From Pinus tabuliformis (lineage: Eukaryota; Streptophyta; Pinopsida; Pinales; Pinaceae), in assembly GCA_031772625.1 (NCBI GenBank), contig CM062804.1, forward strand, positions 281,188,598 to 281,252,597: 64,000 nucleotides of DNA, read 5' to 3'. The notes below the pieces were generated by a model. It did not search any database. It had not been told where the DNA came from and saw only the letters and a program-made list of their open reading frames with translations. This document shows positions 23,136 through 34,079 of the stretch, piece after piece (the first letter of the stretch is position 1; the number at the start of each line of letters is the position of its first letter). The translations under genes were made by a program, and so were the position numbers.

Positions 23136-24713
23136 TGTTGGCATTATGACATAGGTTTGGCACTATGGCACAGGTATTGTCCTTGATGGCAACTCACTCA
23201 AAGGGCAGATCACAGTTCAGGCTCTCAGAATGAAAGAAAATGAGGTATACGCAGGTTCCTCTTAACAAAATCGCGTATACATGTGGGATTACCGACCAAA
23301 AGGAGCATATACGTATGCACACACTTTCATGCAAAGAAAAGCACGTACATGTGGGAAATCTTATGTTTGGTCCATGGTATTTAGTCCAACATATTTGAAC
23401 CTATGGTTTTGGTCCTTGGTATTGCATCCAAAGTGTTGAACCCAAGTATTGGGTCCCTAGTATTGGTTCTCAATGGTTTTGGACCATGGTTTGAGTAAGG
23501 CCTAAGACTATAAAAAGGGAAGGAGATCATTTGGCAAGGGTATTGACTTAAGCATTGAATATCTTATGAAGAGTAAGATCTAGAATACTAGTCATTGGGT
23601 TATGGTGCATAACTAGATCTGAATCAAGGAGGAACCTGAGCGCAAGGAGAAGGATAAGTTCTATTGATGGGTCAAGATCTTAAGGCGGCTTGAAGAGAAG
23701 TATCTTTGTGTAATTTTGATCTGTTATATTTGGTGCATGACTTGATCTATAAATATGATAATCTGGGTATAACTGATGTCTAAATAAGTGAAAAGGGTAA
23801 ATTATCTTTTATAGATTTGTACGCAGGTTCAGCGTAGCAGAGGCGCGTATACACGCTGGTTCACTAACTTAAAATAGTGTATATGTCGGTTGGCCTTGAT
23901 ACAGAAGCGTATGCACACAGGTTCCACATATTGAAGTAGCGTACATCTCATGAAATATGTTTTAGCTACTTCTGTTTATTGCTGTAGTGTTCTGGGTTCA
24001 AAATTGGTGTCTGGTTACTGGTACTGTTTTTTGGTTACAACATTCTGAGAAGTTATTGGTTGATTCAGTATTTGTTTGTACAAAGGAGATTGGTTGATGC
24101 AGATATACTTGATGTTTGATTGATATTCATGGATCCAGTCTGAAAATTTATGAAACGTGGTCCCTGGAAGAAAAGAGAAGGTTGTAGCCTTCTGTAGGTC
24201 AGCACCTACGTACTAGTATCTCAGCTAGTACAAGAGCTAAGGGGGTTGTATCTCCCTTCCAGGAGAAGCTGGAGGACGAGAGAAGGTTGTAGCCTTATGC
24301 AGGTAGTAGCCTACGTACTGGTATAAGACTGCACCAGTACAAAATCATTTTAAAAAGAAGTTTCTAATTTAAAAGAATATAGAGACAAATTGCAATAGAT
24401 GGTTTTCACCCACATTGGGTTTCCACCTTACATCTTGGTGTTCATGTGTGTTGATTATGTGTGATGATTTTCTCTACTTTACTACTCCTGTTTACTGATC
24501 ATATGGTTAATAATGTTATGATGCACTCATTAAGAAGCAACTAACTGATTTATAAGTTTACTGAATATACGTTGGTTGCATTATACACAATTGCATATAC
24601 ACGCAGTTTTCCTTAACTGAGGTAGCATATATGAATCTGAATATGGAAATGAAAAAGTTATATTGATTAGATAATACTGATTCACCCCCCTCCTCTCAGT
24701 ATTACTTCCAACA
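23136..24713 (+). repeat. 3' LTR of the Sirevirus-like element
   Basis: It starts TGTTGG right after the terminal purine tract and ends CCAACA. It is nearly the same length as the 5' LTR. Many of the visible differences fall at CG dinucleotides (CG in one LTR, TG or CA in the other). Confidence 0.93.
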
Positions 24714-24915
24714 ATTGCAGGAGGATTGGATTTTAAGGATCAATTATTCAAGACTAGAAGGATAGATTTCTATGGACTAAGGCTCGAGTGTGTCTATGAG
24801 GGAAGCTCGAATTATGTTTATTGGAAGGATCTTGGAAGGACCACATGGAGGCAATGATGGAAGATAATGGGTTGAAGGAATTCATTGATAGTGATTGGTG
24901 AGCCTTAGTATGACA
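24714..24915 (+). pseudogene. Continuation of the older copia: gag N-terminal fragment
   Basis: Directly after the 3' LTR the plus strand reads YEGSSNYVYWKD (near 24810), followed by text resembling the next part of copia Gag (WRQ/WKIMG and NSLIV in shifted frames). It is the expected downstream partner of the primer-binding site at 15818. The match is lost after about 24950. Confidence 0.6.
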
Positions 24916-24949
24916 CGAAGAATGTTACAACTCCCAAGGGCTCCTCAAC

Positions 24950-26900
24950 TCAAATTATCAACATGGGGTTCGTACAAACTTAGAGGTAACAATGTTATAT
25001 GCACAATAGTTTGGATTCTACTCATGCACTCTCATTCATGACATTAGATCAAAGTTCTTAGAGACCATTCCTCCTACTGAAATATAGTGAAAGCTTGCTA
25101 ATGAAAGTACATTTGAAAACTAATTGTAGCTATGAAATTGGAAATACCATTTGCTCAACTTGAAGATTCTAATTAATCATTTCATGAAAGGACAAGGGAT
25201 AATATACTTGCAGAAAGAAAGCTACTCTATCTTGCATAATTCATCAAACTAGCAACGCAATTCCATGTATCAACTACCTATTTCAAATTTGCTTGAAAAT
25301 CAAAAACCTAACTTGCATCATACTTGTAATTGAAATTAACTAATTCTACTATGTTTTGCAGTGAGGAAAAGGAATGGTTGGAGTGGTCTAGGAGCATCCC
25401 TTGATCATCAAATCACAACTTGGGGTCATTTTTCATCTTGAATGAGCTAACATTGAAGTGGGGGTGTTTTATTTCTATAGAAGGGCTTGTAATGCTATAG
25501 GAGGAGTTCCAAGAGGCTTTTTATAGTGAAAATGATGCCTTGATGGAATGAATAGGTGGATGGATGTTAGGGAGAGTAAAGGAAGTTTGGGTTGAGCCCC
25601 TAGCCAATCCCAATACCTCTCAGAGGTTTTTCTTGCGCCAAGATGAATGCTCATGATGTCCTAAGTTTACTAGACAAAGTGACTATGGAAATAAAGTTTT
25701 CGAACGTAATTGAGGGGTGGAGAGAGAAGATTGAGGAGTCCATGATGGAGGTGGAATAGGTGCCCCCCTTGCCGATCAACACAGCCCTACAACCAACCAC
25801 ATGCATACATCCATTGATCATTAACAAAGTGATATAAACTATGATGGAAAAGATGAGTTGAATTTAAATAACATCTATTTTATGCCATAACACTACTCTA
25901 ATCAATAAACTGACTTCTAAGATACATAAACAAAATGTGAAGAAGAACAACTAACATTCATCTATTTCTAAGAAATAATAAACACAATATCTTTTTACTA
26001 AGATTATGAATCCTTCCAACCATTCTACCACAAGAGAGGTGATCTAGAAGATAGAAATCACAGGCTTTTATAGCTTAACCTCTACTGAAATGAAAGAAAC
26101 TATGAAATTCTTGGAATCAAGAACAAAACACAAGTGCAAAAGAGGGACGAAAGCCTCTAGTTTGGTCTCAAACCTAAGGGTCTCAGCCCTCTGAAACTAA
26201 CTCAAGGGCAACTTAATAACCAACTTCTCATTATCATAAAGTAAAAGTCTCATACATCACATAAAAGTTTAAAATGACAATGTCAAGTTCTAAGAGAAAT
26301 AACTACACCTATATGAATTAAAACTTCGAATCCTAATGATCTTTTCATCTAGTTTATTTATACAAAATGGTAGTGGATAGAAACTCCCTTAAAAATGAGA
26401 GTGATTCCCTCCTTAGTCTAGGAAATGGTGGATCTATTCCCTCTTGAGCTTCACTTGTACTAGGATTTACTCAATTTCCAATGAATTTGAACTAGTGAGA
26501 GAGGATGTTTGATCCCAAGCCGAGTTAGGGAGCTAAGGAGGTGGACAAACCCCCTAGATTCTCTCTCGGTTGTCTCCATCAAGCCCCTACAAATAAATTT
26601 CCTTAAAAATTCTTCTTTTTCCTATAATTAGACCACATTATGCCATATACTATGACAAACACCTTTTACTCTTCTTCATAAGCATAATATAACAAAAAAA
26701 TTGAATTAATCTCAGAAAATGATAGTTTTAAGGCTGGAGGATGGCATGATGATCTTCAAAATATACCTATTGATGGGACTCATCATGAACCCTCTGTTCA
26801 AGTTGTTTCTCATCCTCTAAGCAACTTAGTCATCCATGTGAAGATCTTTCATGGCCTTGGTGGCCTATCTAACATCCCAAGACTCCTCAGATGGTGTTCC
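24950..26900. other. No recognisable gene
   Basis: Only short frames occur here and none resembles a known domain on either strand. The composition is ordinary and moderately AT-rich. It may be further decayed retroelement sequence belonging to the neighbours, but nothing supports a specific label. Confidence 0.6.
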
Positions 26901-29900
26901 CTCTTGTGGGTAAAAACTTGCATTTGTTTCTATCTTAGTCCACTCCCTCTACTCTTTTGTTTCATCTCTTCCTTCTTGTAAGCATAGAAACAAGGGTGGA
27001 CTAAGTTTGAGTCCTATCCATCTGATTTTCATCCTCTTAATGATTCTCTTATATAATGGTGTTCTCTCCAAGTCATTCCTTAGTCTTTCAAGAGAGTGAT
27101 ATTCTTTGACTTGTAGACTGTGGGGTAAGGCATGTCATATTCTCTAGCAAGATTTTAGACTCTCTCTTCCAAACATTCTAAAGGTGTCATCAAAGTGCAA
27201 AATGGAATGCTCCTGGGTAGAAATGTATTTTGGTACTAAAGTAGCATCATTAGAGATGAGGTTATGATCATTGATGACAGCCTTATGGCTCACTAGCTCT
27301 ACTATGATATATAAGGGTTCCTTCTCCTCCTTCGTCATTACGTTTTTCATTTCCTCAACCCTTTTCTCCTCATGAGTCAACCAAGATGCTAAATCCATTA
27401 GATGCATGTCTCCCAATCTTGAATTGGGATCCCAAAAGTTTAGATCTCTCAAACTGAAATTATGCACGTAGAATTTAGCTAACTTTACCCTTTCTTCCAT
27501 ACTAGTTTGGTTGCAAAACTCAATAAACTTCATGTAGTCTTGAAGAGGTAGAGACCCATATTGCGTTAGAGTTTTTATTTGGAACTACAACCACTATTAT
27601 TTGAGGAATATAACATAATATTTTGATGGTTTCCTACATTGTAGGGTTTCCATAGAGAGACTAGCCATGGTAGCAAATTGTGTTTCTTTCTCCTGCAACC
27701 TCTCTCTCAACCTTGTTTTTTCTTCCTATAGTTTCTCCTTCATAATAGGCTCTCTTAGTCTAAAATCACGTAATTCCTTACCCATTTCAATGAATTTATC
27801 CTCCATGAATCCCACATCTACCACATTCTTGGATTTGGAAATTTGCATCTACCTGTGGGTTCTGCATCTCTCTATCTCCAGCTCATATAGGAGTGGGAAT
27901 ACAATTTTTTCAGGGAATGTCCTTCCTTCTTCAATAAATTTGTAGTAGGACCCCAAGCTAGGTTGTGGATCAATTTCTTGGAGCTCTTGGAGGTCCTTTC
28001 CAACTAACTTTGAGGTGGTTCCTTCCTTTTGTAGCTATTTTTTGTGCTCATATAGCTCCCTATTCCCCCCATAGCAGACTTTGCCCCTCCTGTAGCAAAT
28101 ATCATCTCTCTTGTATCAAGCCTTGTATCTTATGTAGATTCTCTTCTTATACTTTCCCAAAGGCATCTTGTATCCTTGGCTTCTTGAAGGTCAATGACCC
28201 AGTACTAGGCCTACCCACAGATGCTATAGGTGACTTGGTTTTGGTTTTAGGAGGAGTGACCTCCTAAATTTTTCCTTCATTGGGTCCTACTTCTTCCTTT
28301 TTACTTGGTGATTCATCAATAATGATAGGGACATTTGTAGTAGATTTTGGTTTCCCTTGTCTAATTCTGGTGATCTTCTTGGTTCTGAAATACAGGGGAC
28401 CTTGTCTTGATTGCCTCCTCTTGGGCTTGATAGGAGTGCCCAATGTAGCCAATGTTGCAGTTACTACTTGTTCAATATCCCCTGGAGATAAATTTGTTTG
28501 ATGTGGTTGTTTCTCTACTTATTGGGTTTTAGAAGTCTCCTCAGGGCTTAATATTTCTTCTACTTGCTTCCCCCCTCTTATCCTTTAATTTCTACTTCTC
28601 CTTCCTCTGTCTTTGCTGCCTCCATTTCCTCTGATTTTCTATCCGCTTCTTCTATTTTTTTTGCCTCTTCCTCGTCTATTTGTTCTCCTTAATATTCTTT
28701 TATTTTTCCTTCTTTACCTCCAATGCTAGAGGCTAGTGTTTCTCCAAGTGTGACGGCTTGGGTTTCTAGGAAAGTCTCCCTATCCATGTCCACCAATATA
28801 GTCCATAGGACACGAATCCTCAAGTGTCTCAAAGCATCCATCATTATTAACTTGATGGGACCATGGTGAGCTAAGTATTGGTGCTTTCCTTTCCTTACCT
28901 TCTAACTCATATGCATTATTGACCATAGAAGGAAATGGAGAACACTAATTCTTTGAGGGAGAGGCAATTATGCCTTGAGCCTCAGCTCATGGAGCAATAT
29001 GTGGTAGGCATAAAATACACTCAATCTCCCTTCATGAGATATATATTTGAGGACATGGTAAACTAACTCATCCCAAGGGTAAGGTAGGATTTATCTTCTT
29101 ACTCCATCCTTATCCTCTACAGGCTTCTCTTTTGAATTGAAGAAGTTTTTCCTAGCTGTGACATTAACTTCCTTCTTTTCAAAACAATTATGTGTGTGCA
29201 TGATGGTTTTGAGACAATTCTGAGCCACTGTGGCTCCTTTTTCACCTTTCAATTTCTCCTATATCTCCTTCTCGACCTTTCCGTATCACTTGCAGGCCTT
29301 CCTATAGCTTTGTCTTATGGCACTTGCAGACACGGTTGGAACTTCTTGGTGGCACCCTAGGTGGTCTCATACAATATCTTGTCCTTCCTCTATGTTTTTG
29401 GAATGAGTGATGGTGCAAATGGTGTTGATCCTAGTACATAATGTTCTCTCTCTGAGCACTCTAGTGAAATGGAAGTAAGACAAGTTTCCCTTTTTGATTA
29501 TTGTCCCCACTCCTTATAATCATTTCTCTCTCCTCATTATTATCACCCCACTCTTCAAGGACATGCCTCACTTTGAGTTGAAATCTCCTTGTTTCATGGG
29601 TGACTTAACACAAACTTAACTTTACTAGCCAAGGGTGGCCAAGTTCACTAGACACCTCCAGCCAATTAAAACACTTATGTTGACATTTACACATTTTAAT
29701 CATTTTATGCATAGGGAAGAGGTGAGGGTTTCCATACCTTAGCCTACATATGGTTCGAATTGTTGGAGATAGTTTCATGGTAGAACTGGGGCATATAAAA
29801 TCATATTCAAGGGAGTTCACTCTTTTACTTATTTCCTATGCATGTCTCCATAACTTGATGATGCCTTGATTGTTGAATTTTTTGTGTGTGTGCAGTTGCC

Positions 29901-30200
29901 TCTCTAATATCCAAGATGTTCATTCTGGTAGGAATCATTCCTGAGGATGATGTGTCCCTTTCTAGTTGCAAACAAGGCTCTATCATGCCTTATGTGGGTG
30001 GAAAAAAATATATCATGGTTTTCTGTTGTGACTACACAAGATGCCACAGCAGGAGTTTTCTTCCTATAACAGTGTTTTAATCCTCCCTTAAAGTATTCAG
30101 TTTGCGTGATGGTGTTGATGGGGATGATGAAAAGCCATGAGTATGGCATTAGAGAAATGAGGAAGTGATCCGAATCGGATCCATAGAAGACTATCAAAGA
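26900..30200 (-). pseudogene. Decayed coding stretch of unknown type, probably retroelement-derived
   Basis: On the minus strand several frames with protein-like composition follow each other and can be read as one long broken gene. They are 30197-29904; 29820-29605 (HLFPMHKMIKMCKCQHKCFN, then SSELGHPWLVK); 29600-29520 (KVRHVLEEWGDN, NDYKEWG); a basic stretch at 28452-28264 (KRRQSRQGPLYFRTKK); a coiled-coil-like part at about 27945-27667 (EEKTRLRERLQEKETQ); and 27533-27144 (EERVKLAKFYVHNFSLRDLN). I do not recognise the protein. Extra reading frames of large gypsy elements can look like this. No LTR or protease-RT-integrase motif was seen with it. Confidence 0.4.
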
Positions 30201-30249
30201 ACCCTGACTGTATCTGGTCGAAACAAATCTCTAAAGAATCCAAAACAGC

Positions 30250-31114
30250 AATCAAAAACACCTTGAACAATTGGCAATGGCAGCCAGCGTGGAACGATAA
30301 GGACCTTGGTCAAAGCGCGCTGACCGAGGCCCATGGAGACTACACAGGAGGTCAAAGTAGCCCCTAGGAGACCCGGATCGAGAAAAGGAGGTGGTTTTTA
30401 TAGGGCCATGAAGGAGGAAGCCCAAGCACACAGATGCATGGGAAGCTGAAGAACTACGGGCGGAAAGGAAAAAGCACTGAAAGTACAAATGCGGGACCCG
30501 TGCTTGGGAAAACTGGCGGTTTTTATCAGGGTGCCCTCAAATGTTAAGAGGTTTCGAATGAGAGCAGAGCGATTCCATTCATCGATTGATGCATGGCAAG
30601 TAGAGGTGAGAGAAAACCGCCATTCATCATGTGCTAAAGGTCAAGCAAGTCAATTGTGTGAAACGTGTGTGTGGCGTTGGATCTGGGGACCCAGATCGGA
30701 TGGCTGAGATCGCGCCCGATGGAGGAAGCAGAATCGACAAAGTAAGACGCCACATTTTAAAAGGGTTTGGAATCCATTTAACCACCACAGTGGAGGAAGA
30801 ATCCATCCACAACGTAACTAAGGAAACGAATCGACGAGGCAGGCTGGCACTGTTTAGAGGAGGATACATGGCCACTCCCTGAGCGTTGATGATGATGCCA
30901 AACAGGGAACTCCAAGTGCAACTACAAAAGGTGAATCCACAAAGGTAGAAGAGGAACCGAATAGGCATGGATTCGAATGGCTTCAAAGCCATGAACAGAG
31001 AGACATAATACACAAGGAATTCCGTAAATACAACCCCCACCCACACGTCCACCAGCTTCGCCGCCATCACCTCCATCTTCACCCGTACCACCTCCGCCAC
31101 CACCACGATTCAAT
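30250..31114 (+). other. GC-richer leader region upstream of gypsy gag
   Basis: This 0.86-kb stretch is clearly richer in G and C than its surroundings and lies just before the gag start at 31115. It is probably the untranslated leader, possibly with part of the 5' LTR. No copy of the candidate 3' LTR (37556 onward) was found here and no primer-binding site could be fixed. The short frames in it on both strands look incidental. Confidence 0.4.
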
Positions 31115-32040
31115 ATGGCAAGCACAGTGAAGTTGCATGTGTTCAAGAGATTGGTAAATGAGGATCCGAACCAATTTTGGTTCATTGTAAGAGCCGTATG
31201 GGAAGCATAAGGAGTTACAAATGACAATATAAATAAAGTGACACTGGTTAGTGCCCTTCAGGACCGCGCGTTGTCCTAGTATATTAAGCACTCCAATGAT
31301 AATCCAAATGCTGGAATCGCGGATATCCAAGCAGCACTAAATAGAGAATTTAGCATGCCGAAGTCTGAAGCGCAGTCGATCACTGGATTCAAAGAGATTA
31401 CGATGCTACTAGGTGAGACTCCTTGGGAGTTGGATCAGAGGCTGAAGTGTATGATTCACAAAGCTAATATGAACCTGACGGATGGACAACATCGTGAATG
31501 GTTTGTAGCGTCACTAAAACCACATCTGAGGAGTGCGCTATCACAATAGAAGTGAACGACTCAGGCAGAGGCCTTAGAGTTCACGATGAGGCTGCATGAG
31601 ACCCCAAATCAGGATCCCAACTTAAGAGTTCAGCAGATCCATGCCCAACTGAAGAATCTATGCCTGGAGATGTAGAGTCTAAAACAGGATAGGATGGCTC
31701 GACCAGAAGTGTGCGAAGACGTGTGGCACGTAAAATGCAAAGGTCAAGGTCATGATAAGGAGAATTGCCCGATTTTCACAAATTACCTTGCAGGAGGAGG
31801 ACCGATGCCATTAAGGTTGGAAGCGCAAGCAGGTACTAGCACAGTTCCTGCTTTGTGGTGCCTGATTTGTCAAATAGGTGGAAAACATGCTACGGACAAT
31901 TTCCATTTGTTACAGAAGTATACACAAAATTCGCAGCAATTGTTCTGCAACTTTTATAAGTCGATGGGACACGATGAGCACACATGTAGAAGCTATGAGT
32001 TGATGATGGATAGAACTCCCACCTACAGAGTTCAGGTCAA
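31115..32040 (+). pseudogene. Ty3/gypsy gag with zinc knuckles
   Basis: The reading starts at the ATG at 31115 (MASTVKLHVFKRLVNEDPNQ) and continues through stops (for example the TAA after AVWEA, and 31548) with LGETPWELDQRLKCMIHKAN in the middle. Near 31700-32040 are degraded zinc knuckles: VKCKGQGHDKENC, LWCLICQIGGKHATDN, and FCNFYKSMGHDEHTCRSYE, where one Cys has become Tyr. The repeated knuckle arrangement is usual for some plant gypsy Gag proteins. It is fused at 32040 to the end of RT by an internal deletion. Confidence 0.75.
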
Positions 32041-32870
32041 ATCGCAGTGATTCTGAATTTGCAAGCTCTGTACAGTGTGAAACAGCTACATGCTACTCTA
32101 GGGCATACGAGGTACTACAAGAATTTCATCAAAAGCTATGCCTAGATCACCATGCCGATGGAAAAGCTATTGAAATAGGATATCACGTTCTACTAGAACA
32201 ATGACGGTAAGGAAAGCCTGGATGTATTGACAGAAAAGATGGTCACTGCGTCGATTATGGTCTTCCCAAACTGGAAGAAAGATTTTCATGTCCATCTTGA
32301 CGCATCGAGCATAGCGTTGGGGGCTGTACTAACACAGGAGGGTGGAGAAGGCTTGGATCACCTTATCACATTCGCCAGTCGCAGATTATCTAAAGCAAAA
32401 AAGAATTATTCCACCATTAAACGTGAGGGACTAGCTATGGTGTATGTGCTCTAGGAGTATTGACACTACTTTCTAGGGGGACACTTCAAGATGTTTACAA
32501 ATCATTCTACGTTGAAATACTTGGTCAATAAGCCTGTGTTGGGAGGCACATATGCAGATGGCTTTTATTGTTCCAATAATATTATTTTGAAGTTGTTGTG
32601 AATCGTGGACGATTAAGTGCGGGACCAGATCACCTGTTGCGCATTGAGACAGGAGAGGAACCTACTAATCTGGAGGAAGGATTACCTGATGCACAACTCT
32701 TTGGTGTGTGCATAGCGAATGGACATTTTGAAGATATAATTCACTTTCTCACGAATGGAACTACACTGAAAGGGTACTCTGTCCAGCAAAAGAAGGAACT
32801 AGTGGTGTGCACGACAGATTTCTCTGTCATTGCGGGGCACATATATGAGATGGGGAATGATGAGATACTA
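32041..32870 (+). pseudogene. Gypsy RT C-terminus and RNase H, joined to gag by deletion
   Basis: The sequence enters pol at the connection region (VKQLHATL...YYKNFIKSY), skipping protease and most of RT. RNase H is open at 32227-32454 with FHVHLDASSIALGAVLTQE and FASRRLSKAKKNYSTIKRE. The part at 32598-32873 (GPDHLLRIETGEEPTNLEEG) is the linker before integrase. Several stops occur (for example in KSYA-stop-ITMPMEKLLK). The text is closely similar to the minus-strand copy at 448-1570. Confidence 0.8.
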
Positions 32871-33983
32871 TGAAGGTATGTACCTGAATTTGAACGAAGC
32901 AATATCCTCACAGACGCTCATGGGGGCACTGCAAGAGGACATTTTGTAGGGAGAGAGACCGCACAGAAGATTCTCCATGCAGGGTTGTGGTGGCTAATCC
33001 TTCATCAATATTCAAAAGCACATTGCAAGGCCTGTGATTTATGTCAAAGAACGGGTAAACCATCGTGGAGGGATGAGACGCCTTTGAATCCGCAAATGAT
33101 GTTGCAGCCTTTTGAAAAGTGGGTGATCGACTTTGTAGGACCTATTAAACCTGAGGGAAAGACAAGCACAAGATATATTATCACTACGACAGAGTACCTG
33201 ACTTGTTGGGAAAAAGCGTAGCCAGTAAAAGATTGCACGGCTACAACGGCCGTGAAGTTTCTGTTTGAACACGTATTGACATGATTTGGATGTACAAAGA
33301 TCTTGATGAGCGATCGTGGTACACATTTCCTGAACGAGATAATCAGCGTGCTGATAGAAAAGTTTCAGGGGTATCATCAGAAAAGCACACCGTATCACCT
33401 ACAAGCTAATGGGACAATAGAAGCATTTAACAAAGTACTAGAGACTACGTTGACCAAGGTATGCAATGTGCAGCAAATTGATTGGGACTTGTATGTACCT
33501 GCAGTATTATGGCCTTATAGGACGACATACAAGAAACTGACGAGACAAACACCTTTCTGGCTTGTTTATGGAGTGGAAGCTGTAATGCTAATGGAGTACA
33601 TCATGCCTAGTCTGTGCATAGTGGCGCTCACGGGTATGATGGACCGTGGAACCCTAGAGGAGAGGCTCACGCAGTTGGAGGAGCTCAAAGAAGAACAACT
33701 TTTGGTTGGATTTCACCAGCAGGTACAAAAGTAGCACAAAAAGGTCTGGCATGATCAACATATTAAGTTACGCACCTTCAAGGCAAATGATTTGGTGTTT
33801 CTATATGATAGTAATTTTGATCAATTCTTGGGGAAACTCAGAATGCATTCGCTGGGACCATATGTTATTAAGGAAATCATAGATTTTGGTGCGGTGCAAT
33901 TGGTAAAGTTAAATGGAGAACTCTTCCCAAGAAAAGTCAATGGCAATCATTTGAAGCTATACACATGTGGCTCAGCCATCTGA
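32871..33983 (+). pseudogene. Gypsy integrase with GPY/F-like C-terminal module
   Basis: The zinc-binding region has HCKACDLCQRTGKPSW (near 33020). The catalytic core shows WVIDFVGPIKPEGKTS (33121), MSDRGTHFLNE (33305) and NGTIEAFNKVLE (33411), supplying the D, D and E residues. The C-terminal piece (33792-33983) contains LGPYVIKEIIDFGAVQL, which fits the GPY/F module; no chromodomain follows. A few stops interrupt it (33219, 33281, 33732). Confidence 0.85.
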
Positions 33984-34079
33984 ATAGCCGTAGGAAGCAC
34001 AGTCTTAGTGCTCTAGGTAGCTGAAAGGAGGCGCAGGACTATAAAATACTCTACTTGGGAACTACGCGATGACAGGAAT

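Larger units (their letters stand above)
15870..24713 (+). mobile_element. Sirevirus-like Ty1/copia retrotransposon with both LTRs (8.84 kb)
   Basis: The element begins TGTTGG and ends CCAACA and is flanked by ATTGT (15865-15869) and ATTGC (24714-24718), probably a 5-bp target duplication with one change. LTRs are 1579 and 1578 bp. Gene order is gag, protease, integrase, reverse transcriptase, RNase H, so it is copia. Long LTRs, a Gag with several zinc knuckles and a coiled-coil middle, and repeated purine tracts between the RNase H stop and the 3' LTR are features described for the Sirevirus lineage. Frameshifts and stops in gag and pol make it inactive. It has inserted into the leader of an older copia element. 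Confidence 0.92.

Noticed and set aside
30627-31227. Minus-strand frames of 159 and 101 codons upstream of gypsy gag
   Set aside because: They overlap the plus-strand leader and gag start, are proline- or glycine-rich by composition, and show no domain.
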